The notes: generated from the sequence alone by a model not told the origin. Positions 1 through 10,807 are shown, numbered from the stretch's first letter. The stretch is DNA of 64,000 bases from Oleiharenicola sp. (GCA_025363455.1 JANYDW010000007.1:62001-126000); one strand, 5' to 3'. Made by a program: numbers and translations.

Positions 1-4
1 ATTC

Positions 5-787
5 ATGTCCAAATCCAATCAACACTCCAAAGTCACTCTTGAGGACCTCTTGCGCCTGAAACGAGCGGAACGTCCGGGCCCGGAGTTTTGGGCAAATTTC
101 GAGAAGGAATTGCGGCAAAAACAATTGACCGCTCTCGTGCATAAACGCCGTTGGTGGCATGAGCTGCCCGTGCTACTCAACCGCCGGGTCTACATCCCCG
201 CCGGCGCAGTGGCCGTGGCTGCCTTCACCTTGGTTACCGTTAGGTACTCCGTCGCGACCCGCATTGCGCAAGTGACCAACTCGGCTCCGCAGATCACGGC
301 GGCGGGTCCTGCCGTTGAGGTGCTATCTACCAACGAGGTGACCGATGCGGCCCAGGGTCAACGCGGCCACGAGCAAACCGTGGCCCGCGCTCCGGAAGTT
401 GTGGCGGCCAACGAGGTCGTTGGCACTGCTTTCGCCAAGTCCTTGCCGCGCGAAGCTGAAGCCTCCGCCGTCGGTTCTTTGGTCGCCAATCTCTCGCGCC
501 TCGAGCAACCCCAGTCTGAGCTCATGGATTCCAGCTTGGGGAGCCGGCTGAGTGCCCCCGCACGGGTGCAGGCGGCTGCAGCTTCCCAGTCGGAGGTCAC
601 TGCGATTGCGCAGCCCTCCGCCGGCAGATATCAGCTTATTGCCCGCTATGCGGAGCGCTCCCTCAGTCCCGCCCCGGCCGCCCCGGCCGTGGTACGCGAG
701 CGGTTGGCCCGCCGTTTGGGCGACGATCTCGGCGATAGTATCAGTCGCATCGGCGTGGTGGGCAGCCGGGTTTCGCTGAAATTTTAG
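5..787 (+). CDS. Hypothetical single-pass membrane protein
   Basis: I do not recognise this 260-residue protein. It has a charged N-terminal region (residues 1-60), one hydrophobic segment at about 62-79, and a long Ala/Val/Ser/Pro-rich remainder of low complexity, which suggests a cytoplasmic head, one membrane anchor and an extended periplasmic part. The arrangement (short Lys/Arg/Glu-rich head, then TM) recalls anti-sigma-type or sigma-operon partner proteins, but no zinc-finger or other motif is visible. The ATG lies 5 bases from the window edge, so the ribosome binding site and any upstream partner cannot be seen and the true start could lie outside. A hairpin terminator follows the stop. 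Confidence 0.6.
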   Translation: MSKSNQHSKVTLEDLLRLKRAERPGPEFWANFEKELRQKQLTALVHKRRWWHELPVLLNRRVYIPAGAVAVAAFTLVTVRYSVATRIAQVTNSAPQITAAGPAVEVLSTNEVTDAAQGQRGHEQTVARAPEVVAANEVVGTAFAKSLPREAEASAVGSLVANLSRLEQPQSELMDSSLGSRLSAPARVQAAAASQSEVTAIAQPSAGRYQLIARYAERSLSPAPAAPAVVRERLARRLGDDLGDSISRIGVVGSRVSLKF

Positions 788-806
788 TCTGCCCCGCATC
801 CCGCCG

Positions 807-832
807 GCCCGCCCACCGTGGCGGGCTTTTTT
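807..832 (+). terminator. Rho-independent terminator after the first gene
   Basis: A perfect 7-bp stem (GCCCGCC/GGCGGGC) with a 6-base loop is followed directly by a run of six T. It starts about 20 bases after the stop of the upstream + strand gene. Confidence 0.8.
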
Positions 833-880
833 ATTCGCTGTGGTTCCATTACCCCGAAGCTTGCTTCGGCTTGGTCGGGA

Positions 881-959
881 TGTAGGAGCCTGCTTGCAGG
901 CGATTCTGCGGTCGGACCGGCGGCGGGCGTTTCGAATCGCCTGCAAGCAGGCTCCTACA
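881..959. repeat. 79-bp GTAG...CTAC palindromic element (BIME-like), copy 1
   Basis: A perfect 26-bp inverted repeat starts TGTAGGAGCC and ends GGCTCCTACA, with a 27-bp variable centre. Each arm itself folds (GCCTGC-TT-GCAGGC). A second copy of identical length lies at 63743-63821. The arms resemble, from memory, the GTAGGAGC-type REP sequences of Pseudomonas. Two short palindromes flank it: CCGAAGCTTGCTTCGG near 855 and a 20-bp hairpin at 1003-1022 beside the fumarase stop. The rest of the 788-1026 gap shows nothing else. Confidence 0.85.
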
Positions 960-1026
960 AAAAACGACCAGAAACAGCGTGGCCTGGCGGGTCTGATCAA
1001 TGCCTCGGGGCTTGCCCCGAGGATCT

Positions 1027-2667
1027 TTATTTTTCCGCCACACAAATGCCGCAGGTGTCGAAAAAGAAATCGTGGCCCTTGTCGTCCACGAGGATGAACG
1101 CCGGGAAATCCTGCACTTCGATCCGCCACACGGCTTCCATGCCCAGCTCCGCATACTCGAGCACCTCGACCTTCCGGATGTTTTCCTGCGCGAGTATGGC
1201 GGCGGGGCCGCCGATGCTACCGAGATAAAACCCGCCGTGTTGCTTGCAGGAGTCGGTCACGGCTTTGCTCCGGTTGCCCTTGGCGAGCATCACCATGGAG
1301 GCACCTTGGGCCTGGAACGGCGCCACATAGCTGTCCATGCGGCCCGCGGTGGTCGGGCCGAATGAACCCGATGCATAGCCCGTCGGTGTCTTGGCGGGCC
1401 CGGCGTAGTAGACGGGGTGGTTCTTGAAATAGTCGGGCAGACCCTGACCGGCATCGAGGCGCTCCTTCAGCTTGGCGTGGGCACTATCGCGGGCGACGAT
1501 GACCGGGCCGGTCAGCGAGACGCGGGTGGTGACGGGATAGTTCGACAGCTCGGCCAGGATGTCTCCCATTGGCCGGTTGAGATCAATGCGCACGAAGTTG
1601 GTGTCTTTGAAGGTCCGCAGCTCTGACGGGATGAACCGGCCGGGGTCCGTCTCCATTTTTTCGAGGAAGATGCCGTCCTTCGTGATCTTCGCCTTGATGT
1701 TGCGGTCCGCGCTGCAGGACACGCCCATCCCGACGGGGCAGCTCGCCCCGTGCCGCGATAGCCGGATCACGCGGGCGTCGAGGGCGAAATACTTGCCGCC
1801 GAACTGGGCGCCGACTTTCGCAGCCTGCGCCAGCTTCAGGACCTCGGCCTCCATCGCCAGGTCACGGAAGGCCCGGCCGTGCTCGTTGCCCGTCGTCGGG
1901 AGCGCGTCGAGATATTTGGTCGTGGCCAGCTTCAGCGTCTTCATGCAGGCCTCGGCGCTCGTGCCGCCGATGACAAACACGAGGTGGTAGGGCGGGCAGG
2001 CCGAGGTGCCGAGTAGAAGCATTTTCTCAGCGAAGAACTTGGCCAGGCTCTTGGGGTTGAGCAGTGCCTTGGTCTCTTGGAAGAGAAACAGCTTGTTGGC
2101 CGAGCCGCCGCCCTTCGCTACGAAAAGAAACTCATATTTCGCCCCCTCGGTGGCGTGCAGGTCGATCTGGGCGGGCAGGTTGGTGCCCGTGTTGCTCTCC
2201 TTGAACATGTCCAGTGGCGCCACTTGCGAGTAGCGCAGGTTTTCCTTCGTGTAACACTCGTAGACGCCCCGCGCCAGCTGCTCAGCGTCGTTGCCTCCGG
2301 TCCACACCTGTTGGCCTTTCTTGGCGAAGATGGCGCAGGTGCCCGTGTCCTGGCACATCGGCAGGATGCCGCGGGCTGCAATCTCGGCGTTCTTCAGCAG
2401 CGTCAAAGCCACGTAGCGGTCGTTGGCCGAGGCCTCCGGGTCCTGCAGGATCGCCGCCACCTGCCCGAGGTGCTTGGTGCGCAGGAAAAAGTTCGTGTCG
2501 TGAAACGCCTCGCGCGCCAGATAGGCGAGGGTCTCGGGCGCGACCTTCAGGATTTCCTTGCCCTCGAAATTCGTGATCGTGACACCGTCCTTGGTCAGGA
2601 GGCGGTATTCAGTGTCATCGGCGCCGAGCGGCAGGGGATCCTGATAAACGAAGGACGGCGGGGGCAT
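1027..2667 (-). CDS. fumA: Class I (iron-sulfur) fumarate hydratase
   Basis: Interconverts fumarate and malate in the TCA cycle in the cytoplasm, using a [4Fe-4S] cluster. The 546 residues match the single-chain FumA/FumB length (about 548) with the N-terminal alpha and C-terminal beta domains in one chain. Cluster cysteines are at C105 (MCQDTGT), C224 (SACPPYH) and C318 (GVSCSADRN), the same numbers as I recall for E. coli FumA. It begins ATG at 2667, 80 bases downstream of the stop of the arabinose-5-phosphate isomerase on the same strand, so the two could be co-transcribed. An oxygen-sensitive fumarase fits an organism that also uses hemN. Confidence 0.95.
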   Translation of the reverse strand: MPPPSFVYQDPLPLGADDTEYRLLTKDGVTITNFEGKEILKVAPETLAYLAREAFHDTNFFLRTKHLGQVAAILQDPEASANDRYVALTLLKNAEIAARGILPMCQDTGTCAIFAKKGQQVWTGGNDAEQLARGVYECYTKENLRYSQVAPLDMFKESNTGTNLPAQIDLHATEGAKYEFLFVAKGGGSANKLFLFQETKALLNPKSLAKFFAEKMLLLGTSACPPYHLVFVIGGTSAEACMKTLKLATTKYLDALPTTGNEHGRAFRDLAMEAEVLKLAQAAKVGAQFGGKYFALDARVIRLSRHGASCPVGMGVSCSADRNIKAKITKDGIFLEKMETDPGRFIPSELRTFKDTNFVRIDLNRPMGDILAELSNYPVTTRVSLTGPVIVARDSAHAKLKERLDAGQGLPDYFKNHPVYYAGPAKTPTGYASGSFGPTTAGRMDSYVAPFQAQGASMVMLAKGNRSKAVTDSCKQHGGFYLGSIGGPAAILAQENIRKVEVLEYAELGMEAVWRIEVQDFPAFILVDDKGHDFFFDTCGICVAEK

Positions 2668-2747
2668 GCGGCCAAGCTAGACGGCTGCCCCGCTGGCGCA
2701 ACACCGCCTTGCAGCTATTACCGTTTCCCTGCCGCCTATTATCCGCA

Positions 2748-3743
2748 CTACAGGATTCGCAGCTTCGGCAGATCCTGCACATCGATGTAGCCCTTCGGCC
2801 GACCCTGGGCGTCCACGGCGAACAGGTCGGATATTTTAAGCAGCTGGAATATCTTCAACGCTTCGACGGCCAGCGCTCCGACCGGCACCGTCTTGCCGCC
2901 CTTGGTCATGAATCCGCTCACCGGCTTCTTCAGGAAATCTGCGCCGCCATTCAGCGCGCTGCGTCGGAAATCGCCGTCGGTGAATATGCCAGTCAGGCGA
3001 CCCTTTGCATTCACCAGCGCAACGGCACCGGCCTTGGCTTTGGTCATGGCAAAGATTGCCTGCTGGACACTCGTCTTGCCCTCCTTGAGCACAGGGCAGC
3101 CGACACCGGTGCGCATGATGTCCTTCACCCGAAGCAGCAGGGTCATGCCCAGCGTGCCGGCAGGATGATATTTGGCGAAATCCTCGCGGGTCAGTCCCCG
3201 GCTCTCCAAAAGCACCATGGCCAGGGCGTCACCGAGGGCGAGTGCGGCGGTCGTGCTGGCGGTCGGGGCGAGGGCCAGAGGACAGGCTTCGCGCGGAGCG
3301 GTATAGACCAGACAGTAGTCCGTGCCGCGGGCAAGCTCACTGGCGGGGGTTCCGGTCAGGGCCACGGTCTTGAGGTTGAATTTCTCAAACAGGGGCAGCA
3401 GGCGTAACATCTCCTGGGTTGCACCGCTGTTGCTGAGCAGGATCGCGAGATCACCGGCCGCGCAAAGTCCGAGATCCCCATGCAATGCTTGGGTGGGGTC
3501 GAGGTAACAGGCGGGTACGCCGATGCTGTTCAGGGTGCCGGTGAGTTTTTGGGCGATGTGCGCGTTCTTGCCCACGCCGGAGCAGATCACCTTGCCTCCA
3601 GCGCGCACCGTGGCTTCGACGGCGCGCACCGCAGCGACGAAGTAATGATCAAGTCCTTTGGCCGTGGCCGCCAGCGCTTCCCGCTCGATGGCGAGGCAGG
3701 TGCGGGCCTGGGCGAGGATGGTGGCGTTATCCAGAGGCATCAA
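2748..3743 (-). CDS. kdsD: Arabinose-5-phosphate isomerase (SIS + two CBS domains)
   Basis: Converts ribulose-5-phosphate to arabinose-5-phosphate, the first step toward Kdo for LPS. Of 331 residues, about 40-180 form a SIS sugar-isomerase domain (GVGKNAHIAQKLTGTLNS, then SNSGATQEML), and about 205-331 hold two CBS domains (IMRTGVGCPVL and the following GIFTDGDFRR). This is the normal KdsD/GutQ/KpsF architecture and length. Two ATG codons are adjacent at the start (MMPL), so the start is uncertain by one codon. It diverges from the LysM lipoprotein gene across 70 bases. Together with lpxA at 54 kb it argues for an LPS-bearing outer membrane. Confidence 0.93.
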   Translation of the reverse strand: MMPLDNATILAQARTCLAIEREALAATAKGLDHYFVAAVRAVEATVRAGGKVICSGVGKNAHIAQKLTGTLNSIGVPACYLDPTQALHGDLGLCAAGDLAILLSNSGATQEMLRLLPLFEKFNLKTVALTGTPASELARGTDYCLVYTAPREACPLALAPTASTTAALALGDALAMVLLESRGLTREDFAKYHPAGTLGMTLLLRVKDIMRTGVGCPVLKEGKTSVQQAIFAMTKAKAGAVALVNAKGRLTGIFTDGDFRRSALNGGADFLKKPVSGFMTKGGKTVPVGALAVEALKIFQLLKISDLFAVDAQGRPKGYIDVQDLPKLRIL

Positions 3744-3813
3744 AAACTTGTGTTGAGTAGGGGCGGCGGCAAACGTAGCTCGCGCTGGTCTCCATTCAAT
3801 TCATTTCCCACCC

Positions 3814-4683
3814 ATGTCACGCCTAACGCCCAAACTATGCTGCATGCTGCCAGTCCTGGCCGCCGCACTGGTTCTGGGTGTGGTCGGCTGTGGCGACAAT
3901 GACCGGCTCTCCTACGCCAACGAATTGGACGAACCCAACTATCGTGAGGGTCAGTCACTGCTGAAATCCGGTCGCCGGCAGGAGGCGCTCTCGGCCTTTC
4001 TCAAGGTTATCGACAAGCGTGATGATGCCGCCGAGTCTCACCTCGAGGTTGGCCTGCTCTACGTGCAGCATATCAACGACCCGCTCTCGGCGATCTACCA
4101 TTTCCGCAAATACCTCGCCCTCCGGCCCAACAGCCCGCAGGCCCCGCTGGTGCGCCAGCGCATCAACGTCGCCATCCTCGAGTTCGCCCGCACCCTGCCG
4201 GCCCAACCGCTCGAGGGCCAGACCCAGCGGGTCGACCTCGTCGCCACTCTCGACAAGCTCAAGCAGGAGAACGAGTCGCTCAAGCAGCAGCTGGCCGGCG
4301 CCAAGGCCGCTCGAGGCATTACTGCTTCGGTTACGACCGGTGAAACCCCGGTGGTTTCCACGGCGACGCCATCGAATAATATCAACTTCACCCTCGAAGC
4401 CGTGCCGACGGTGCGCACTCGCCCGGCGCCGGTCGCGCCGCCGCAGCCTGCTCCGTCCCGGATAGTCACGCCGCCCGTCTCGCGATCGACGGCCCACGCG
4501 CCGGCACCGGCGCCCGCCAGCGGCCCGCGCAAGCACATCGTCCGGCCCGGCGACACGCTCTCGAAGCTGGCCCAGCAGTATTACAACAACCGAGCGAAGT
4601 GGCGGGACATCTACGCGGCCAACCGCAACGTCATGAAGAGCGAATCCGACATGAAGGTCGGTACGGAATTGAAGATTCCCTGA
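3814..4683 (+). CDS. TPR and LysM domain lipoprotein
   Basis: A cell-envelope protein of 289 residues. Residues 1-26 are a lipoprotein signal with lipobox ending VVGC (C26). Residues about 40-115 look like tetratricopeptide helices (EGQSLLKSGRRQEALSAF). A short coiled coil follows at about 140-163, then a Pro/Ala/Thr-rich linker, and a LysM peptidoglycan-binding domain at about 240-289 (VRPGDTLSKLAQQYYNN). It probably sits in the outer membrane or periplasm bound to peptidoglycan. No enzymatic domain is present. The stop is 6 bases from the convergent hemN stop, so there is no room for a separate terminator. The linker contains a TTGETPVV stretch that may be repeat-derived. Confidence 0.85.
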   Translation: MSRLTPKLCCMLPVLAAALVLGVVGCGDNDRLSYANELDEPNYREGQSLLKSGRRQEALSAFLKVIDKRDDAAESHLEVGLLYVQHINDPLSAIYHFRKYLALRPNSPQAPLVRQRINVAILEFARTLPAQPLEGQTQRVDLVATLDKLKQENESLKQQLAGAKAARGITASVTTGETPVVSTATPSNNINFTLEAVPTVRTRPAPVAPPQPAPSRIVTPPVSRSTAHAPAPAPASGPRKHIVRPGDTLSKLAQQYYNNRAKWRDIYAANRNVMKSESDMKVGTELKIP

Positions 4684-4689
4684 GCGGGG

Positions 4690-6093
4690 TCAGACGACCT
4701 TGGAAAATCCCTTGGACCGCGAGTTTGCCAGATAGGCGTCGAAGCGCATCGCGATCACGCGGCGAAAAAGTTCACCCAGGGTTGTGATGTCGAATCCACC
4801 GGGTTGGCGGTGGAGCAGGCCGTCGGTCTCCAGTTCGGACAGTGATTCGATCTCGGCCGCATAGGTTTTGGGCACGTCAAGATGGATGCGTCGCGCCAGG
4901 TCCGCATAGTTCACTTGCTTCCGGCACATGATATCCATGATGACGGCCCGGCGGTTCCGGTCATCCTCACTCAGGAGGCAGCCGCGCTCGACGGGCAACT
5001 CGTTCTGGTTCACTGCAGCGGCGTACTCATCGAGTTCCTTGTAATTTTGGCGAAAGGAACCATCGGTCTGCGAAATCGAGGACATCCCGAAGCCGTAGAG
5101 CGAGGCGCCGGCGCGGGTGGTGTAGCCCTGGAAATTCCGGTACAGCGTGCCCTCGTCGTGCGCGATCGCGAGTTCGTCGTCGGGCCGGGCGAAGTGATCC
5201 ATGCCGATGTGGACATAGCCGGCGGCGGTGAGCGCGCGCGTGGCGGTGGTGAGCATGGCCAGTTTGGCCTCGGTGCCGGGCAGCTGGCCGCGGTCGTCGA
5301 AGATTTTCTGCGCGGGCTTGAGCCACGGCACGTGCGCGTAACTGAAGACGGCGAGCCGGTCGGGGTTCAGCGCGATGACCTCCTCCAGCGTCCCGGCGAA
5401 CGACTCGGGTGTCTGCAACGGCAGGCCGTAGATCAGGTCGACGCCGACCGACTGGTAGCCGGCCTCGCGCAGCCAGGTGATGGCCTGGGCCGTCTGGGCC
5501 AGGGGCTGCCAGCGGTGGATGGCGAGCTGCACCTGCGGGTTGGTGTCCTGCACGCCCAGTGACGCCCGGTTGCAGCCTAGACGGCGGTAGGCCTCGACGT
5601 GCTCCCGGGTCAGGCGGCGCGGATCGATCTCGACGGAGATCTCCGCGTCGGGGGCGAACGCGAAGACCGAGTGGATGGCGCGGCCCATCCGGTCGATCTC
5701 GGCGGGGGGGAGAAAGGTCGGCGTGCCGCCACCGAAATGCAGCTGCGTGACGGGCCGTGCGGGATTAAGCAACGACTGCGTGATCGCGAGCTCCCGGCAG
5801 AGCAGGTCGACGTACTCACCGGCCGACGAGCGGCGCCGCGTGATCACGGTGTTGCAACCGCAATACCAGCAGAGCGACTCGCAGAACGGCAGGTGAAAGT
5901 AGAGGGAGAGGGGCCGGGCGGGGTCCCGGTTGTCCGCGGCGAGCTCCTGGCGCAACGCCTCGCGGTCGACGGCGTTGGAGAATTGCGGCGCCGTGGGATA
6001 GGACGTGTAGCGCGGTCCGGGAATATTGTATTTCCGGACGAGCTCCAGGGCTGGTTCGGCTTGGATTGGTTCGGTGCAGCGGGGTAACACCAT
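4690..6093 (-). CDS. hemN: Oxygen-independent coproporphyrinogen III oxidase
   Basis: A radical-SAM enzyme that decarboxylates coproporphyrinogen III to protoporphyrinogen IX for haem synthesis without oxygen. The 467 residues match the HemN length (about 457). The SAM/[4Fe-4S] motif CESLCWYCGC puts the cluster cysteines at C71, C75 and C78. The N-terminal KYNIPGPRYTSYPTAPQF and the GGGTPTFL motif are typical of true HemN rather than HemW. It starts ATG at 6093. The next gene upstream on the strand ends at 6251, beyond a palindromic repeat, so hemN is probably transcribed on its own or by read-through. Confidence 0.95.
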   Translation of the reverse strand: MVLPRCTEPIQAEPALELVRKYNIPGPRYTSYPTAPQFSNAVDREALRQELAADNRDPARPLSLYFHLPFCESLCWYCGCNTVITRRRSSAGEYVDLLCRELAITQSLLNPARPVTQLHFGGGTPTFLPPAEIDRMGRAIHSVFAFAPDAEISVEIDPRRLTREHVEAYRRLGCNRASLGVQDTNPQVQLAIHRWQPLAQTAQAITWLREAGYQSVGVDLIYGLPLQTPESFAGTLEEVIALNPDRLAVFSYAHVPWLKPAQKIFDDRGQLPGTEAKLAMLTTATRALTAAGYVHIGMDHFARPDDELAIAHDEGTLYRNFQGYTTRAGASLYGFGMSSISQTDGSFRQNYKELDEYAAAVNQNELPVERGCLLSEDDRNRRAVIMDIMCRKQVNYADLARRIHLDVPKTYAAEIESLSELETDGLLHRQPGGFDITTLGELFRRVIAMRFDAYLANSRSKGFSKVV

Positions 6094-6165
6094 GGCCCTA
6101 TCATACGGATTCCGGCCCGCGCCGGCTGCGCATATCTTGCGCTAGCCGGACCGGGGGTTGCCAGG

Positions 6166-6238
6166 GTGGAGCGCACTGACCCCAGTGCGCACTGGCCCGT
6201 CGCTCCCAAACCAGCGCGCTGGGGTCAGCGCGCTCCAC
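6166..6238. repeat. Two-hairpin palindromic element, GTGGAGCGC family
   Basis: Outer ends GTGGA/TCCAC enclose two hairpins: GCGCACTG-ACCC-CAGTGCGC and GCGCGCTG-GGGT-CAGCGCGC. The loops are complementary to each other (ACCC/GGGT), so the whole element is an imperfect palindrome. It fills the gap between the aminotransferase stop and the hemN start. No T-run follows, so it does not look like an ordinary terminator. Confidence 0.8.
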
Positions 6239-6250
6239 CTTTTGGGCCGG

Positions 6251-7591
6251 TCACAGCGCCCCGATCGCCTCGTCGAGCACGGCGAGGAGGAAGTCGGCGT
6301 CGGCCTGCGTGATGTTCATCGGCGGGGCGAAGCGGATCGTCTGGCCCCAGAGGCCGCCCTTGCCGAGCAGCAGGCCGAGTTCGCGGGCGTTCTCGACCAC
6401 CTGCGCGCAGGCTTCCTTGGCGGGTTCCTTGGACGCCCGGTCCTTCACAAACTCGATGCCGAGCATCAGACCCTTGCCGCGTATGTCGCCAATGATCGGG
6501 TATTTGGCCTTCAGTTTTTCGAGTCCGGCGAGGATGTGGCTGCCGAGTTTGAGGCAGTTGGTTTGGAGGTTTTCCTGTTCGATGACCTCGAGCACGGCCT
6601 TGCCGATGGCGGAGACAACGGGGTTGCCGCCAAAGGTGTTAAAGTGGGTCTTCTGCGCGAGCATGGCGGCGATCTTCGGCGTGGTAACGACGGCCGCGAG
6701 GGGCGCCCCGTTGCCGATGCCCTTGGCCATGGTGACGATGTCGGGGATGACTCCCTGCGTCTCGAAACCCCAGAAATGGGTGCCAGTTCGACCGAAGCCG
6801 GTCTGCACCTCGTCGGCGATACACACGCCGCCTGCGGCGCGCACGTGCTCGTAGGCATGCTTGAGGTAACCGTCGGGGAACACCACGAAGCCGCCGACGC
6901 CCTGGATGGACTCGGCGATAAACGCCGCGACCTTGCCGGGCGTGGTGTATTCGATGACCTGCTTGACGTCGTCGGCGTATTTCCGGCCGGCGTCGGCATC
7001 GTCGTAGCCGTGGAGCCCGCGGTAGGGGTAGGGCGCAATGGCATGGTGGACGCCGAAGCTGTGCGGTACATTGAATTTCCAGCCACTGTTGGCGGTGACG
7101 CCCATGCCCGAGGCGTTGCCGCCGTGGTAGGCGTTGCGCAGCGCAACGACATCGTAGTTGCCCGTGTAGAGCCGGGCCATGAGCAGGGCGAGGTCGTTGG
7201 CCTCGGAACCGGAATTGACAAAGTAGCAGACCTTGAGGTCGCCGGGCATTTTTGAGGCGAGCTTCTCAGCATACTGGGTAATGTTCGGGTGCAGGTAGAG
7301 CGTGGTGGCGTGCTGCAGGGTTTCATTCTGCTTGTTGGCTGCCGCGACCACATGCGGGTGGCAATGGCCGACGCTGACCGTCACGATGCCGCCGAGGCCA
7401 TCGAGGTAGCGCTTGCCGTTGTGGTCCCACACCCACTGCATCTTGCCCTCCACGATCATGATGGGCTGCTTGTAGTAGAGCAGGATGCCGGGATTGAGGT
7501 GCTGCTTGCGCAGGGCCAGCACCGACTCGGCCGACGGGCCGGTGTAGGGCGCGGGTTTGAAAGAGGAAGGCGGGAGGGGAATGGATTTCAT
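6251..7591 (-). CDS. Class III PLP aminotransferase (AGXT2/beta-alanine type)
   Basis: A PLP-dependent transaminase of fold type I, class III, 446 residues from the ATG at 7591. I chose this start because the possible 20-codon extension upstream runs into a palindromic repeat. It shows the class III signature around IADEVQTGFGRTGTHFWGF, the GSEAND phosphate-binding motif and MAKGIGNGAPLAAVV with the PLP lysine. The overall sequence resembles alanine-glyoxylate aminotransferase 2. Lying among genes for reductive pyrimidine degradation, it most likely converts beta-alanine to malonate semialdehyde. Substrate choice is inference from context; the family also uses beta-aminoisobutyrate, dimethylarginine and glyoxylate. 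Confidence 0.85.
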   Translation of the reverse strand: MKSIPLPPSSFKPAPYTGPSAESVLALRKQHLNPGILLYYKQPIMIVEGKMQWVWDHNGKRYLDGLGGIVTVSVGHCHPHVVAAANKQNETLQHATTLYLHPNITQYAEKLASKMPGDLKVCYFVNSGSEANDLALLMARLYTGNYDVVALRNAYHGGNASGMGVTANSGWKFNVPHSFGVHHAIAPYPYRGLHGYDDADAGRKYADDVKQVIEYTTPGKVAAFIAESIQGVGGFVVFPDGYLKHAYEHVRAAGGVCIADEVQTGFGRTGTHFWGFETQGVIPDIVTMAKGIGNGAPLAAVVTTPKIAAMLAQKTHFNTFGGNPVVSAIGKAVLEVIEQENLQTNCLKLGSHILAGLEKLKAKYPIIGDIRGKGLMLGIEFVKDRASKEPAKEACAQVVENARELGLLLGKGGLWGQTIRFAPPMNITQADADFLLAVLDEAIGAL

Positions 7592-7605
7592 CGGGAAGGA
7601 AGGTA

Positions 7606-7671
7606 TCTCGCGAAGGATACGAAGGAGTCGAAACAATTGCAGCCTTCGCATACTTCGTGTCCTTCGCGAGA
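7606..7671. repeat. Palindromic element, TCTCGCGAAGG family
   Basis: Imperfect inverted repeat: TCTCGCGAAGGATACGAAG on the left pairs with CTTCGTGTCCTTCGCGAGA on the right. It fills the short gap between the NCS1 transporter stop and the aminotransferase start. I see no other signal there. Confidence 0.75.
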
Positions 7672-7685
7672 CATGTTTGGGTCAA

Positions 7686-9185
<1,500 letters not shown>

Positions 9186-9229
9186 CAGGAAAACTGAGAG
9201 TTAAGGCATGAGTACTGAGAGGCGCTGGC

Positions 9230-9281
9230 TGGAGGGCTCGCGTCCCTGCGAGCCTCGGCCCGCAGAGACGCGGGCCCTCCA
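9230..9281. repeat. Two-hairpin palindromic element, TGGAGGGC family
   Basis: Ends TGGAGGGC/GCCCTCCA enclose two hairpins (GGCTCGC-GTCCCT-GCGAGCC and GGCCCGC-AGAGAC-GCGGGCC). It lies between the NCS1 transporter and dihydropyrimidinase genes, in a gap otherwise without features. Confidence 0.75.
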
Positions 9282-9316
9282 TAAATTTCATTCATGCTCA
9301 TGTATGCCAGCTGTGG

Positions 9317-10699
9317 CTAGAAATGGCTCGGCTTCCGCTGCAAAAACCGCCCGCGCCCGAGGGTGCCGGTGAACTTGCCCTCGCGCGCGGCGACCTGGCC
9401 GCGCACCGTGACGACGCTGGCGCGGCCTTCGAGCTTCCAGCCTTCGAAGGCGCTGTAATCGACGTTCATCGACTGCGTCTTGGCGGAGATGATGCCGCGG
9501 TAATCCGGATCGAACACCACCAAGTCGGCATCGGCGCCGGGTTGAATGCAGCCCTTGCGTGGGAAGAGGTCGAAGAGCTTCGCCACCTGCGTGCTGGCGA
9601 CGTTGACGAAGGTGTGGAGGTCGATCTTTCCCGTTCTCACGCCATAAGTGTAGAGAAGGTTGATGCGTTCCTCGAGGGAGGGAATGCCGTTGGGGATCTT
9701 GGTGAAGTCGGCCTTGCCCATTGGCTTTTGCTTCTCGAAGTCGAAGGGCGCGTGGTCGGTGGCGACCGTTTGAATGAGGCCGTCGCGCAGGCCGTTCCAG
9801 AGCACGCTCTGGTTGCGGGCGTCGCGCAGCGGAGGCGACATGACGTACTTCGCGCCCTCGAAGTCCGGCTTCTCGGCGTAGGTTTTGTCGAGCGTGAGGT
9901 ATTGGATGAGCGTCTCGACGCCTACACGGACGCCGCGCTGGCGGGCGGCGATGGCCTGGTCGAGCGCCTCCTTGCAGCTGAGGTGGACGATGTAGGTGGC
10001 GGCGCCGGTCAGCTCGGCGAAGGTCATCAGGTGGTGCACGCCCTCGGCTTCGACCGCGGGCGGGCGGCTCTCGTGGTGCTGGCCGGGGTCGGTCTTGCCG
10101 GCAGCGAGCAATTCCTTGCAGCGTTCGGCGACAAGGGTTTCGTTTTCGCAGTGGGCCGTGACAATGACGCCGAGTTCTTTGGCGAGCTTGAGCGTCCGGT
10201 AGAGCTCAGTGTCGTCGACACCGAACGCACCCTTGTAAGCGAGGAAGATTTTGAAGGACGCGATGCCGCGCTTCACGATCTCGCGCAGCTGCACCTCGGT
10301 GCCGCCGTCGAACTTGGTCACGCCCATGTGAAAAGTGAAATCACAGGCGGACTTGCCCACGGCCTGGCTCATCCAGAGCTCGAAGCTCTTGAGCGCATCG
10401 TCGGCGCGCGCCGGGCAGCACATCTCGATCAGCGTCGTCGTCCCGCCGACCAGCGCAGCCTTGGAGCCAGTCTCGTAGGTATCCTTGGAGAATGTGCCCA
10501 TGAACGGCAGGTAGATATGCACATGCGGGTCGATGAAGCCGGGAAAGACGTATTTGCCCTTGGCATCGATGACCTCCGCGCCGGCGGGGGCAGTGATGTT
10601 CTGGTCGATGCGGGTGATTTGTTCGCCTTCGCACCAGATGTCGGCGACGTAGCGGCTGTCCGCTGTGACGATTTCGCCATTCTTGATCAGTAAGCTCAT
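9317..10699 (-). CDS. hydA: Dihydropyrimidinase / D-hydantoinase
   Basis: Opens the ring of dihydrouracil or dihydrothymine to N-carbamoyl-beta-alanine or its methyl homologue. The 460 residues are normal for the family. All binuclear metal ligands of the cyclic amidohydrolases are present at canonical positions: H59 and H61 (HVH), carboxylated lysine K150 (SFKIFLAYKG), H183 (TAHCEN), H239 (IVHLS) and D315 (ATDHAPF); Y155 is the usual substrate-orienting tyrosine. It is second in a minus-strand run (mmsA, hydA, NCS1, aminotransferase). Context favours a dihydropyrimidine rather than hydantoin substrate. Confidence 0.94.
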   Translation of the reverse strand: MSLLIKNGEIVTADSRYVADIWCEGEQITRIDQNITAPAGAEVIDAKGKYVFPGFIDPHVHIYLPFMGTFSKDTYETGSKAALVGGTTTLIEMCCPARADDALKSFELWMSQAVGKSACDFTFHMGVTKFDGGTEVQLREIVKRGIASFKIFLAYKGAFGVDDTELYRTLKLAKELGVIVTAHCENETLVAERCKELLAAGKTDPGQHHESRPPAVEAEGVHHLMTFAELTGAATYIVHLSCKEALDQAIAARQRGVRVGVETLIQYLTLDKTYAEKPDFEGAKYVMSPPLRDARNQSVLWNGLRDGLIQTVATDHAPFDFEKQKPMGKADFTKIPNGIPSLEERINLLYTYGVRTGKIDLHTFVNVASTQVAKLFDLFPRKGCIQPGADADLVVFDPDYRGIISAKTQSMNVDYSAFEGWKLEGRASVVTVRGQVAAREGKFTGTLGRGRFLQRKPSHF

Positions 10700-10716
10700 C
10701 AGATTTTCGGATTAGG

Positions 10717-10801
10717 AATGGCCACGAAAAACACAAGAAACACAAAAACTCAGGCGAGTTGAATGTCTGGTTTTGCGTTCTTCGTGTTTTTTGTGGCCAT
10801 T
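10717..10801. repeat. Palindromic element, GGCCACGAAAAACAC family
   Basis: Inverted repeat with arms AATGGCCACGAAAAACAC and GTGTTTTTTGTGGCCATT, A/T-richer than its surroundings. It occupies almost the whole gap between mmsA and hydA. A related element is at 14284-14400. Confidence 0.8.
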
Positions 10802-10807
10802 GAATTG

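Noticed and set aside
1003-1022. Terminator for fumarase
   Set aside because: The 20-bp hairpin beside the stop has no T-run in the minus direction; it is more like another short palindrome.
323-1129. Long minus-strand open frame opposite the first gene and running across the 79-bp repeat
   Set aside because: It is antisense to a better-supported gene and the fumarase 3' end, with Arg/Gly/His-rich shadow composition and no recognisable domain.
9323-10693. 456-codon + strand frame opposite hydA
   Set aside because: Exact antisense shadow of a strongly supported dihydropyrimidinase; high GC leaves long open frames on the opposite strand.
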